Shown here piece by piece: positions 24,130 through 37,816 of a stretch of 64,000 bases of DNA. Source of the DNA: Bigelowiella natans CCMP2755 (Eukaryota > Cercozoa > Chlorarachniophyceae); the NCBI GenBank assembly GCA_000320545.1, contig ADNK01002757.1:50012-114011 (forward strand). The letters are read 5' to 3'. The notes under the pieces were generated by a model, which worked only from the letters and a program-made list of their open reading frames with translations, did not search any database and had not been told where the DNA came from. Position numbers and translations under genes: made by a program. Position 1 is the stretch's first letter. Each line of letters opens with the position of its first letter.

Positions 24130-24942
24130 GAGGAGGAGGAGGAGGAGGAGGAGGAGGAGGAGGAAGAAGAGAACATGTAGTAGTAATAGCAATATTGGTG
24201 GATGTCATCTATTTGATATAACGAAGATGAAGAAGAAGACAAAGTGGGGAAGGAAAAAACCTAATTGTTGTATTATGTGTTTCTTTCTTTCTGATGAGTC
24301 CTTATCTGCTTGTTACCGTGCACTAACTTCAACGTCTCGTTTGATATTATATAAATTTGTTAGAAGAATCGATGAATCGGTTATTCAAACCTGTAAAGAG
24401 CATTTACGAAAAATACACTGGACCTCGATCGAAGCCTGGTTTCATGGAATGGATGGTGGGTTGAGAGAGCAATATAATATATAATAACAATAGTATCAAT
24501 GATCTCCATAGCTCTACTGTAACATATACCAATTATAAAAATTACTAAAGGATTGGAGACCCGAACATTTCTATGATCTTGAAGAAGGTGTCTCTATGGT
24601 TTCACGGTAGCATTATTTATAACCGACGGTGGTGGTGTTGAACATCATAGATAGAAAAGGAAGAGGAAAATGCGAAAATGAGGAAGAAGAAGAAGATGAT
24701 GATGAAGAAAATAATATAACGATGTCTGATAAATTTTTCACATAAATAACTATATATTTATTATGGTTATGATGATGATGATGACTATTATCATTATTAT
24801 ATGATGATGATCAGTGGGTAGGATAATGATGATGACGATAACAATGACGATGATAATGAATGAGTGGTGGCTATACATACTGATATGCACACTGTCCAGA
24901 ATGCAACGTATCAATTATAACAAACAATAACCGCTCATATAA

Positions 24943-24977
<35 letters not shown>

Positions 24978-25854
24978 GAGCTGCAGAGAACTATATCATC
25001 ATCATGATATATTATTATTATTATTATTATTATTATAATTAATAAGAATAATCATAAATAATAGTTATGCGGAAGAAAACGAGCTCAATTACGAATGGAT
25101 TTTGGTTACAAGATTTGACGCTGTATGTATGCATTATGTGTGGTGTAGTAATACTATAACATGTTATCAGTTAATAGATTCTTACTACTAACATATTTAC
25201 TACGGTTGATTATTTACATATATAAGTACTATAAGTGATATTAATAGATTATCTCTCGAATATCCTCGTTTTGAAATAGTCTTGTAATTATGATAAGAAC
25301 GTACGTACGTACGTACCTACAAATGTCAAAATTCTTATTCCTTATTATTCTTCTCCTTCTCTCTCTCCCTCTCTCTCTCTCCCTCTCCCTCTCGCTGTGT
25401 GTGTGTGTGCGTGTTTCATTATCTTATCATGATCATCAGGTATTCTTCTCCAAACTTCGGTTGGATGTGCTCGATAGTAGGAAGTTTTATGTCTCAAATT
25501 GGTGTACATTGGGGAAAAACACTCCTGTTTTTGAGGGAGAGGATAAAACTTGCTACCCACTCATGCCATTCTTCGTCGAGAGAAAAGGAGCAATACCCGA
25601 CTTTTTCTCTCTTGCAAGCCTAGACCTCACTAAAAAGGTGGTGGTTGCTGCTTAGGGCATTCATATAATAAAAATAAATAAATAAATAATAATAATAATA
25701 ATATCATAAGGAGTCACTGTGTGCCTTTTGCAAAACTATTGATCCCCCTCCCTCCCCTCCCCATTCCTTCCTGGTTTATGTTTCCTTCCATGCCCCACTC
25801 CTCGCATCCACTCTTTCATGTATTCATAGTTTTTTGGGCAGAGAGGATAAATAG

Positions 25855-25908
<54 letters not shown>

Positions 25909-26147
25909 TGCATGTATCTTTTGCATGAAAGTTAGTTATACTATGATGTACTAAAATTGAATTCGTATGTTCTTTCTTTTCTCCTTCTTCTCCTTCTTCT
26001 TCTTCTTCTTCTAAATCCTTGTTGTGTATGCTAAGGTGTACATTGGACTAATTGAAGCTAAGAAGAAAGGAAGTTTAATACAGTATGTAGTGTTATTATT
26101 ATGAGCATTGTTATCATTATTTATTTATCTATTTCTAAGTAGTAATC

Positions 26148-26184
<37 letters not shown>

Positions 26185-27136
26185 CAGCGGTGCTGCTGGA
26201 GGTAATAGTGCTAGTAGTAGTAGTAGTAGTGTTTACTCATCATCATCATCATCATCATCATCATCTTATACATGCTGCTACCTGCTACTGCTACAACAAA
26301 TAGTTGTAGTACTCGTTATCTTGTTATAATCGATACTCGGAACAAGCATATGTTGTATATATTATTACGAACAAAGCACGCATATCAATTGATATATGTT
26401 TGGTTGTCCTCCCGGTTGTATTATCAAAGTCGAGGTCCAAATAACCATGGAGTATTATATAGCCGTTTGAGCCAACTCAAGGTAGGTAGGTAAAGAGCTA
26501 ATAGCCAGCTCTTCCTCACTCTCTCTCTTACTCTTCTAAGAATCATCATCATCATCATCATCATCATCGTTAAGTAACTGCTGTGTTTAGACGACAAATA
26601 AGAGGTGTGTGTATGTGTGTGTATGTGTGTGTGTGTGTATGTGTATGTGTGTGTGTGTGTGTGTATCGTGATCATATATCCTCCAGGTACCTATGGGAAG
26701 ACATCTTTTCCGAACATTTGATGTTCATATCGCACGTTATAGCGGTTGGGCATTGAAGAACCTAACGAAGGAGGGGGGTGGTTATAACAACCTGCGACTC
26801 ACCGGAGGAAGAGGACAATTTATGGTAGTAGTAGTAGTAGTAGTAGTAGTAGTAACGTATTTTAAGCGCATCATATTGGTTCATTTATATTTACAATGTA
26901 TTATTTTAGAGTAACAAATTTTGAGAATATGATGAAACACATAATTAATTGACCCCCCCCCCCCCCTTGTACACCAAACGTCTAATTAGCGGTGGAACTC
27001 TGCAACAAAATCATTAAGATATGTGCCAAAAAACGAATTAAGTCTTATGATGGGAGATATCGATGTGAGAGCTGAATATGATTGGCCTCAATACATTGGA
27101 TCTCGATGTACTAGTAGCGAGATGGTAGTAAACTGA
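22887..27136 (+). CDS. type II membrane glycosyltransferase-like protein
   Basis: Eleven exons close in phase and give 444 residues: 22887-22961, 23159-23424, 23880-24085, 24364-24455, 24551-24606, 25065-25122, 25440-25637, 26036-26082, 26430-26481, 26687-26824 and 26990-27136. The N-terminus is a short cytosolic stretch and one signal-anchor helix (ILFSLVLICTIQ). A Ser/Thr-rich stem follows, then a folded domain. The domain has a Rossmann-like strand LGILLLGLGIRD, an FFAHSWNPE motif, an alpha-rich middle, and YEWILVTRFDAVFF, where the R-x-D resembles the metal/sugar-nucleotide motif of several GT-A families. The remainder is aromatic-rich. Inferred role: Golgi sugar transfer. The exact CAZy family is not recognised. 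Introns carry TAG, AGG, CAT, GA/CA microsatellites; exon 8 (26036-26082) is the weakest call. Confidence 0.7.
24092..24171. repeat. compound TAG/AGG trinucleotide microsatellite
   Basis: About 12 TAG units run into about 13 AGG units, a few bases after the exon 3 donor at 24086 of the glycosyltransferase-like gene. Confidence 0.95.
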
Positions 27137-27581
27137 CTGACTACCAAACACAAATAAATAATATTCTATGGTTTTTTGCAAAAGATACTGATAATGATAG
27201 TGATGATAATGATGATGATGCGAAAATATATTTCTCGCAACTGCTGTGCATGCCTTACACGAAGTTGTTCGTTTTAATAGTAGAAGGAAGAATAGTAAAT
27301 TTATGTGCCAACATGGATGAAGAGACTATCGCCAGTATCCTTCTTGTTGTATGTGTTCGTGTCTATCTTATTTGCCCATTTCAGATAAATATTCTTTAAT
27401 TTCTAGTCCTGTAGCCAATGACACAATTTGGCGTTCTCCCCTTGTTCTTTTCTTCAAGTAGATTTCCTCCTAACTGTTTCTTCTCCTCTTTTTCATTTTG
27501 GAGGTATATTGTGTAGAGGAGCCCCCCGAGTGCCGCAATAGCCCAACGGGAAGGGTAATTTAAAAATACATTCTGTGGACA

Positions 27582-27620
<39 letters not shown>

Positions 27621-28478
27621 GTCACTTTAGTCACTCGTTATTGCTTTGGTCATCATGATTATGCACTGAGTTATTATCTATGTTTATTAGGTAAATCTTA
27701 CACACTGGCCATACTACGAAAGATCGGCTTATAAATGTGTAGCTGTTTTAGAATAAGAGCATAAAATCATAATAAACATATAATAACATGTAGAAATGAA
27801 ATAAAAAATTGAAACTATGTTTTGACGTGCGTTTCAACATGGAGAAGATCTCATTAATGTGGTGGAATATAGAATTACGTACCACCTATATACGTAGAGA
27901 TTGGGATAGTGAGCGGCAACGCAAACTATATTCATATGAATTAAAATTTCTTTCACCAGGATTAATCGCATTATGACAATGCAAACACGTGTATGAAACA
28001 AAAAATGGCATAATGTAATGGACTAACACGATGTTTTGGCGCAAAATACTACACCGCATGACAGATGCGATCGTTATGCGTAGTGCTACATTGTGTGCAA
28101 AAGAACTTTATGTGTAAAAGATCATTAATTTGTTCATTGCACGAGGTAGTTTGTTACTTGTCCCGCACGCGCACAAGACAAGCTATTAGCACGGTCGTCA
28201 TGGAGTACATACACGGGCATGCGCACATGTGCAGAGAGACCTGCATGTGCACACATGCGTAAATAGATTACATTTTAAAATGAAATCACAACAACCTCAT
28301 GGGCTATTACTGTGTGTGGGATGATGAATTACTGTGTTTATGATGTGAAACCAGTTGTGATGCTACATCATTAAGATTGTGTCAAATCTATTTTTCACAG
28401 TTTCTTTTAAGTGATTAACAAACTAGCCTGTCTACTACCAAAGAATTACATCTCAGAACAAACTCGTTAACTGTGATG
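27137..28478. other. intergenic between convergent genes
   Basis: AT-rich 3' flanks of the glycosyltransferase-like and zinc-finger genes, including a TA array at 27588-27616. The stretch 28060-28260 is locally richer in CpG and CA/TG words. No gene is supported. Confidence 0.6.
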
Positions 28479-29318
28479 CTATAAGAGTTCTATATTTTGT
28501 GTGGACGCACAATGAACCCGGGTGAAATGTGAAAAGAAAGCTCTTTTAGTTTCAAACACTCGCGTCTGATAAATGACAATAAAATAGCAATACAGATAGC
28601 GGTATCAAATAATTTTATTCACAATTATCTTTGATTACCCAGGAACGATGTTGAAAGTAAAAACTTGATTTTATTTTATTTTCGAGGTAAATTCCGTCAC
28701 TTATTTCTACTCATTTATAAAAAGTATTATGTACATGATGCAGGAATAGAGAAATAGTGATAATGATGTAATCAGAAGAAATGTACCAAAATCATAGACA
28801 TACAACAAATTTGCATCTATAAAATTCTCTTTAGTGAGTGCTTTGTGCGTTCTAATTTCATAAACAAATATTGTCTTACCGGTCCGCAAATTGGACAAGC
28901 AAAAGGTGGATTCAAAGATGTCGAGTGTATATCCTCATGAACTTGAACCCCTTCTTTCGTATCGAATACTTTTTGGCATATTTTGCATGAAAAATCTCGT
29001 GCCGCTACCAAAATTTACCAAAATACATATCGGAGAAAGGATTTAGTGATATTATTATAGGATAATAAAATATTGGAAATCAAACGATGATGAATGAATG
29101 AGAACAACGGTGAAAATTTCCTTCGATATTCTACCTATTCTAAAACAATGACTAATAATCAAATACATCTTAATTAATCATAATACATATATATTTAGGG
29201 TACTACCTGATGCATGATCTCTGCTAATATGAAAGTCACGAACTTTAATGTATCTGAACCTCTCAAAACATCCTTCATCTGCAGTTAAGATTGTTAAATT
29301 AAAATCAACACAATTTTT

Positions 29319-29356
<38 letters not shown>

Positions 29357-29976
29357 CTTGCTCTAATAAATGTTATCATTACATGTGCACGCATATTTTA
29401 GTTCTCCAGTATGGATCCGCATATGAGTCAGCATATTGCCTGTAAAGAAATTTGTTGATATCATAAATGATAATCAAACCCATAAATACAAGTAAGACAT
29501 ATGGAAAAGGGAAGAAGTTTGGGAGGGGTTTAATAGATATAATTTGAACCAGAGAAACAACTTATAAAGACAAGAGAACCGATAAAAAGCGATATTATAG
29601 ACGAACACAGCTATTCTAGATGATAATGCATAAATTCAAGTAAATAGAGGTATTAACTTGTTAAAGTTTACAAAACCTCTTTGTGAAAATTCCTTTTTGC
29701 ATTCTTGACACTGAAAAGGTCTAAATCCAGTGTGTGTCCTATTTTTGCGTTCATAAGCAATTGTATTTTCTTCTATTTGTTCTTAAATTACAGATTATTC
29801 TACGATTGAATACAATAGTGAATAATAAGTATTGTAGCAAATATTGGGGAACATTTATGAGCAAAAATATACACTTTGATTTGTAATGCAACCAGTCTTT
29901 TAAATCTCAAATCTCTCTATTTCTATTATTATACATATAAATACATGCTACACACGCATATATGTATAGATTCATT

Positions 29977-30022
<46 letters not shown>

Positions 30023-31322
30023 TATGTATTTATATATTTATGTGTGTGTTGTGCATATGCGTGCGCGTATATCTTTCTCTATTTTTCTCCAAAAGTTTAT
30101 GTATATGTGTGTGTAAGTGTATATTAAAGTGTCTATGTATGAGTGTATATCTTTCTAGAATCGATTTAAAACATGTTGATTCCAAAAATAGCAATACCTC
30201 ATATGAAACTTAAGGCTTATCTTTTGAGAAAAGTTAAGTTTGCAAACTTCACACGGAAATGGTTTCGCTTTAAAAAGAAACAATAATAACAAAAATTACA
30301 CTGAGTTATTACCAAAACTATTATATTCTTTACAATTCATTAATAATATTTATTTCTCTCCATTCTACCCCTAATCTCCACCCTCTCTCCCTTGAACTGA
30401 CCCAATAAATTCATATACCATTTGAATGACCCAGTTGATGTTTTCTACAATTACTGCTATCTGAGAATCTCTGTTTGGTTAGGGATAAGGCGAAAGGTCA
30501 ATAAACAAAAGACTAAATATTTGATACACCGAAGATTGTAAAATATCTATTTAATGACAATTTTCACTTTTTCCTGCTTCGCTTAAAATCATGCAGCTAA
30601 TATTTCCAAAAACATTTCAAATATACTGTTTCCACCTGTCCACAAATTGTGCATCTGTAGGGTTTCTCACCAGTATGCTTTCGCATGTGTCGTTTCTGTT
30701 ATATTTGTGGCATATTTGCTGATCATTGTTGTTTTCGATACAAAATATCACAATATCATATAATAAATACGTTAAAAAAGTGTAGGAATAAAACTACTGT
30801 TGCAATTCTGAACCTAGTTAACTAGATATGAGACTAGGCATGTTCTTGAAATATAGTTTCTCAGATTATGTTTTGATTGAAGAATAAATAAACATCTCTT
30901 AACCGATCTTAATTCTTTTTGAAACATCGTAATTATACACAAAACATAACCACACACACACACACACAAACACGCACAAATAAAGGGCTCTCTAATTAAC
31001 ATTGGCTATAAATCAATATGTATACAGCTGCTGAACAAGATTTTTGGATGCAGTATATTTATTGTACAGATGTTACTATTTGTTGCATTTGTTAATGTAA
31101 TTCCTTTGTATTAATTAGCTATTACTTCCTTCATTAATTCAATATCCCACTGTACTACAAAATAAACTACTAGTGGTGGTTTTTCCTACCATTTCACTAA
31201 TGCAGTGGCATTTGTAGTCGCATTTGGTGCACGTTACGGGCAGAACGTAGTCTCTTTAAAAAAAAAAAAAAGAAAGAAAAAGGAGGAAGCACGTCACAAA
31301 AAGGAGAAGAGAGTGAGAGAGT

Positions 31323-31363
<41 letters not shown>

Positions 31364-31904
31364 TGATAGAAAAACATCCTAATTAATATAAATTATCATC
31401 ATATAGTGTGTAAATGATAATAGACCGCGGCAATGAACTGATTTTCAGAACAGTCACACCGAACAAAAATGACTTGCTACGAAAGAAATCTCATATAATC
31501 ATTATTGTCAATCTTCCTTAGTATAGTGAATGTGTTCATATTACGATTTATGCCTTCGTTTATGCTTGACAAGATTGCTGGAATACAAGAAAGTCCTGCG
31601 ATATTGTCAATAGGTTGAATGATATGTGCATTTTCCTTGATTATTTTCCTCAAAGTACTTTAAATTGGGGATTTGAATCGATACATTTGTTTAAAAAAGA
31701 ATATCATAAAAATGTGCGCCACAAAAGCAAACAAGATATCTTTCACGTTGTTGGAAGTACCTGTCGCATTTATTGCAAGTATATCGGGATACATTATGCA
31801 TTTTCCTGCTCACAGACATCATTTCGCATGAATTATTGCCATCGTGAATAACATTACACATACGCGTAAATATTACAAACACACACAAACACGCGCAAAC
31901 ACAA

Positions 31905-31940
<36 letters not shown>

Positions 31941-31959
31941 CCACCGATATTACATATGT

Positions 31960-32005
<46 letters not shown>

Positions 32006-32556
32006 CATACAACATTTATAACGTAATATATGATTCGTAAATTTTTTTTAATGTTAATTACATCTTTGTTGTTTGAACCTGTATCACGACTTTCATAAAT
32101 ATCATAACAGGCAGCATATCATATAGGCAGTATATTATAGGTAGCTAATAAAAGTTTCTACTTACATTTCGTGTGCATCGAGCACATTCCTACATATTAC
32201 AGTAGGCATCAAAGGTTAGTATCGACAAAGATTTACTGATAGAACGTAGTTGTAGGAGAATTTGTAAATAATGATGAGTGTGGGAGGTAAAGGATGGAGA
32301 AATACGTCATCAAAATACTAAATATTTTCCCAATAACAACAAGAACTAACTTATGTCTGAAGGAGAAAGAGCAAAATTTGCATTTGAACGGTTTTTCTCC
32401 TGAGTGCACACTGTCCATGTAACAATAGTGCCAACAACAACAAACACAATTTGTTTTTCAATTAACAAAATGATGAAACATTATGATTATGGGCCAGTAA
32501 ATTTATCGAAATAGAAAACTTAAAACTTCAGAATACATATCAAGGATGAATATATG

Positions 32557-32596
<40 letters not shown>

Positions 32597-33650
32597 TATA
32601 TTATAATATAGAATGTCGTAAATATTGTGCATGCGCTACTATTTTTATAAAACATGCAATCACAATTAGAGTATATGTGGGCTTGCAACATCTATGCTTT
32701 GCTTGCACCACCCACTTGCACCCAACCCCAAACACACTTCAACGCGTTCGTTGTTGTCATCTTTGTTTTTTATTTTTGTTATTATTAGAACTATCACTTG
32801 AGTAAGGTGAATATACAACTTTTTCTCCATTACCGTGTATGCGATTGTAAAAGATTAGACGTCGTGAAGCTCCGAGAGCACACTTCACATCGAAATGGTC
32901 GCATCTAATTTTGCGATGTAATATGTATGGTGAAATAAAAGTTTGAAATCGTATTGTCAATGAGAAAAGCAATACCCAGCAGCATAAATATGATCTAACA
33001 CGAATGAATTACTAGCAGTCTAATGATGACGAACTACGCTGTGTATAGTCCACAAATACTAAATAAAGTAGCCCTCCTCCTCTTCCTCCTCCTTCTTCCC
33101 TCACCATTTCCACCCCATCTTCATAGTGTTCTGGCTACTACTGCTACTACTAACTACTACTACTACTACTACTACGAATACTCTACTACTTTCGAATGAT
33201 AAAGATAGTGCGACATAAGATTGGATTTTGACCTACATATTCACCATAAACACCACCATAATGGCCATAATACGTGAGTGAATGATGTGGCAGCTCATCC
33301 ATCTATCATCATCATCATAGGCAAAAAAGTAAGATAATGATGATTTCCTTTGTTGTTGTTCATAGTTTTTAATAAATAATATCGCACTACATACGAAAAG
33401 AAGGATGTGAACATTTCACTCACTGACTGACTACTACTATGCCATTCATCCTTAATGATGAAACAAGTAGTATAGTATCATCGTTACCATCATCGTAATT
33501 GTGTGAAGATGTCAATAATGTGAGGATTGAGATTTAATATGTTAGAAAGACGTCAGTTGTTCATACGTAAAGCTCCTTGTACAACCAGTGTGGCCACATT
33601 GATAAATCCTAGTTAATAATGAGAAGTTGGTCGGTCTCTCTCTCTCTCTC

Positions 33651-33699
<49 letters not shown>

Positions 33700-34258
33700 T
33701 TGTGTGTGTGTGCTTTCTTCAAATAATAATATGCATAGTGACGAATAAGTATTAAATTTCATGATGATTATAAATTATAATAACAGTATGATAATATGTA
33801 CTACTGTTTATTGTATTTCCTTCCCTCTTTTTCTTGTCCTTCTTCTTATTGAAATCCTTCCCCACCGTTCTCCTCAGTAATAATAAGTATTACTACTACA
33901 TACTCACTTTGCAGCAAATTGAACAACTTGAGAAGACGACATGTTATTAGCGGAACTTGAACTAAATAACAATTACGATATTATCAAGATGACGATGACG
34001 ATGATGACGATGTGATGATGATGATGATGATAATGATGGTGATGATGGTGATGAAGGAAAAAAATAAAAATATCAACTCAGGCAGAAGAACTTTTAGACA
34101 TAATCAAAACAACACATCAGCTGCCCATGATTACTGTGTGCGTTAATATCATCATCATCGTCGTCATCATTATCATCATCTTCTTCTTCTTCCAAAAATT
34201 TCTATCTTCTCCATTTTCCCCTCCTCCTCCTCCTCCTCCTTCTTCACCTTGTTGCAAG

Positions 34259-34316
<58 letters not shown>

Positions 34317-34599
34317 TCTTTCTCTCTCTCTCTCTCTTTGTACTTTTGGAAGTGAATCTTGTTAAAATGATGCTTGGCAGCCTAGAATGGAAAATTATTA
34401 AAATGAAAGGAAAGATGAATACAACTGAAAATAATAGGGAGAAAGAGAGAGGGATAGAGAGATACAGAGAGAAAAAACAAAACGAGCGAGAGAAGAGAAA
34501 ACGTGAAGAAGAAATAGAAAATTATTCTACAAGAATATAAGCATATATAAAACCGCAAACATAATCATTCGTAGATTCTTTCAAAAAATAATGGAAAGT

Positions 34600-34632
<33 letters not shown>

Positions 34633-36953
34633 GAATATGCATCTTCGTAATTCTTGATTAAAATAAATCCAAAAGAACCAAAAAACTAAATGTCTTGATT
34701 GACATATTTTAGTAGTAGTAGCTAGCACCCAAAGAAAAACAATGGATTATAAAGACAATGATAATTATTATTACTTTTCAATCAAATTTATTACTACAGT
34801 TTATAGCAGTAGTATTTTGAGTTGTATCAAGGTTGTTAAGCGGGCAAGTTATTAATATGATATAATCAAACAATAATAATAAATAATAACAAGTGTAATA
34901 TCGAGAGTAAAAATAATTTCAATAAAGAAAAAAATCATCATCATCATTATCATCATCATCCTTTTCCTTGTCGTTGTTTGCAGTAAACATTTTTTTCAAA
35001 TATAACAGCACAATTATCATCATCATAAAATGCCCCTTTTTAGATAGATGTATGTGTTTTAACCAATATGTGCTAGCTAATGCTACTAATAACAATAAAA
35101 ATAATAATAATGATAATCCTACTATCTTTGTTCTATTTAGCCAAAATAAATGGTCGCGACAACACTAGTTAATAATACTACTACCTCGCTTGTTTGAAAC
35201 ATTTCACTACAATTCTTGTCTGGACACCTTTGTTAAATTGATAAGAAGCCATTCTTTCAATATATCATGCTGCTGCATTGTGTAATTGGATTATCTATTT
35301 GTAGTTATTATTTTTCTATTAACTCTCCACCATTAATCAATTAATCAATCAATCAATAATCAGTTGAACAAGCACATCAAAATTAAAAATAGGAAAAAGG
35401 GATAGTCATCAATATCTTCTCAATAGTAGCAATAGAAGAACTATTAGTAGCAGCTTATCTGAAAAGAGTAATAAGTCTTATTATCTAATACAGACGAGTC
35501 ATTTAGCATACCTATACGGCTTGTATTCCGAATGTACAATAAGATAATGCCTCTTCAAATTGGCAAAGTAGCTGATAATAAGAAAGTATAACAAATTAAA
35601 TAATGGTAACAATAATAATAATTGAATATAGGAGATATCTGATAATAGTACGGATAATAACAACAACGGTTTCAATATGATTTATCAAGCACAATCTCAT
35701 CACTATAGCGATAATTGGCAACCGTTGCAGTTGTTCCTACTTTTGATATAAATTCAGATATCAAAAGGTTTTACTACAACTACTACTACTTTTACTAGTA
35801 CTACTCCTACTCATTTATAGTCACATTACACCAAGCAGTACGGGGGGGGGTACATATGATGTGGTAAAGTTTCCTTGTAGACCGATCAATAGGCTAACAC
35901 ACATCATAATACATAATACATACTACAGAAAGTAGAAGTTTCTATGACCTAAAGGAATGATTGCACACATTGCACACAATTCCGATATGTGTTAATCGAT
36001 GTGCTTTCTAAACACCACCACAACAACAACAACAACAACAAGAAGAAGAAGAAGAAAGGGGAACATCATCATCATCATCATCATCATCATCACGATAGAG
36101 TATGATGTCGTAATAATTCTTAATGCTGCTGCTGGTGGTACAGACATATTCCTAAATACTACTAATAATAATGATAAGTAAGGAATACGAGGAGAAAGTA
36201 CATAAGATGTTACAATTACTGGTACTACTACAACTACTTACTACTGCTACAACTCCACGTGTAATGATCTCCACGATGTAGAGTGACATTGTTACCATTG
36301 TTTGTAAAACAGTGTTTTTAAAAAAAAATGTATCTTTGTTACCATAACTGCAAGCTTTGAGAATCGCTTTCCACATATATTGCATGCTACATCTATTACT
36401 GACGAACTAGTAATAGTGCCATTGCTGCTTCTTCTTTTTGTATTGTTTTTATTTATGTCTCTGAAGATACTTGTAGTATTTATAGTAGTAGTAGTTGTTG
36501 TTGTTCTTGTTCCGCTGTTATGATGATCAATATCATTCTCATTAATACTATTCTTTTCCTCCTTCTCCTCCTCATCCTCCTCCTCAAATTGCTCATTTAA
36601 TAATACTTGGTGGTGAGCTACTACTAAATTATTCTCAGGCAGTTGTTGATTAGCTATCATCATTCGTTGTTGTTCTTCTTCTTCCTCTTCTTCTTCTTCT
36701 TTCTCTGTCTTCTCTTTTCTATGCAACGACCTCCTATAACTACTACTACTACTGCTGCTACTGCTGCTGCCTCTGTCGTCAACCATCTTGCTCTTATGGT
36801 TGTCTATCCCCCCCTTCCTTTTCCTCCTGGTAGGGATTTCCTTGTTGTTGTTGGTGGTGTTGTTCCCTTTTGTTTCTTGACTGTACTGCTCTTTCTCTTC
36901 TTCGCGGTCTCCATCGTCATCATCGATGCCTTCATTATATTTTGGTAGTGGTA

Positions 36954-36989
<36 letters not shown>

Positions 36990-37766
36990 TGCATAACAGC
37001 AGAAATGGGGGGTAGAGTTAGGAAATTCAAGGAGGGAGGTTAAACAAAGAAAGAAGAACAAGATGAGGATGATGATGATGATGATGATGATGGTATTTTT
37101 TATGTTTTCGTCTACCCTCTTCCTTCTTCTTCTCCCCAATGCCATCGTTTGGTGGTAGTAGTAGTAGCCTCCTCCCTTTTGTATCTTTGGTCCCTTCACA
37201 TTCTTGATTCTAACAATATTATTAATCATTTAGCAGCAGCAGCAGCAGCAGCTTAAATGTTGATATAACATAAAATAGAGACAAAAATCCTACTTTTATA
37301 TATTTTCCGACTACTATTCTTGTCTATTTCTGGCTAACGACGATCTAATTTTATCATTCACATTCTCATCAACTTATATTAAACTTATTAACATTAAGTA
37401 GTATCTTCTCTTAACTTACAAATCTGTGCACAGACATTGCTTGCCTCGTATTAAATATCCTAATAAAATAGTATCAGCAGCAGTAGCAGCAGGAAGAGGA
37501 GGAGGAAGAGAAGGGAGGAGACAAAAGGAGAGTTAAAATGATACGTGCGTTTTGGGTATTATCTCTCTTCCTTGAAGTAGTAGTAGTTGTTCTCATCACT
37601 GCGATCTATTATGCTTATTGAAACAAACTTTAAATTCTCCAATAACAGTCATAAAGGAGTAATGCTATTAAACTTTAAATTGTCCAATAATAACAGTGAT
37701 AAAGAAATAATACTATCATCCATAGTGCGATTAGGGAGTGGGGTTAGTCACTGCTACATGAACCAA

Positions 37767-37816
<50 letters not shown>

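Noticed and set aside
24020-24208. Poly-proline/threonine and poly-serine/arginine open frames over trinucleotide arrays
   Set aside because: They are translations of the TAG/AGG microsatellite in an intron and occur in several frames on both strands.
36804-37229. 141-codon minus-strand frame with an Ile/Tyr-rich middle as a separate gene
   Set aside because: It reads through microsatellites. Its ends belong to zinc-finger gene exons 37209-37116 and 36929-36343 in other frames, which join in phase.
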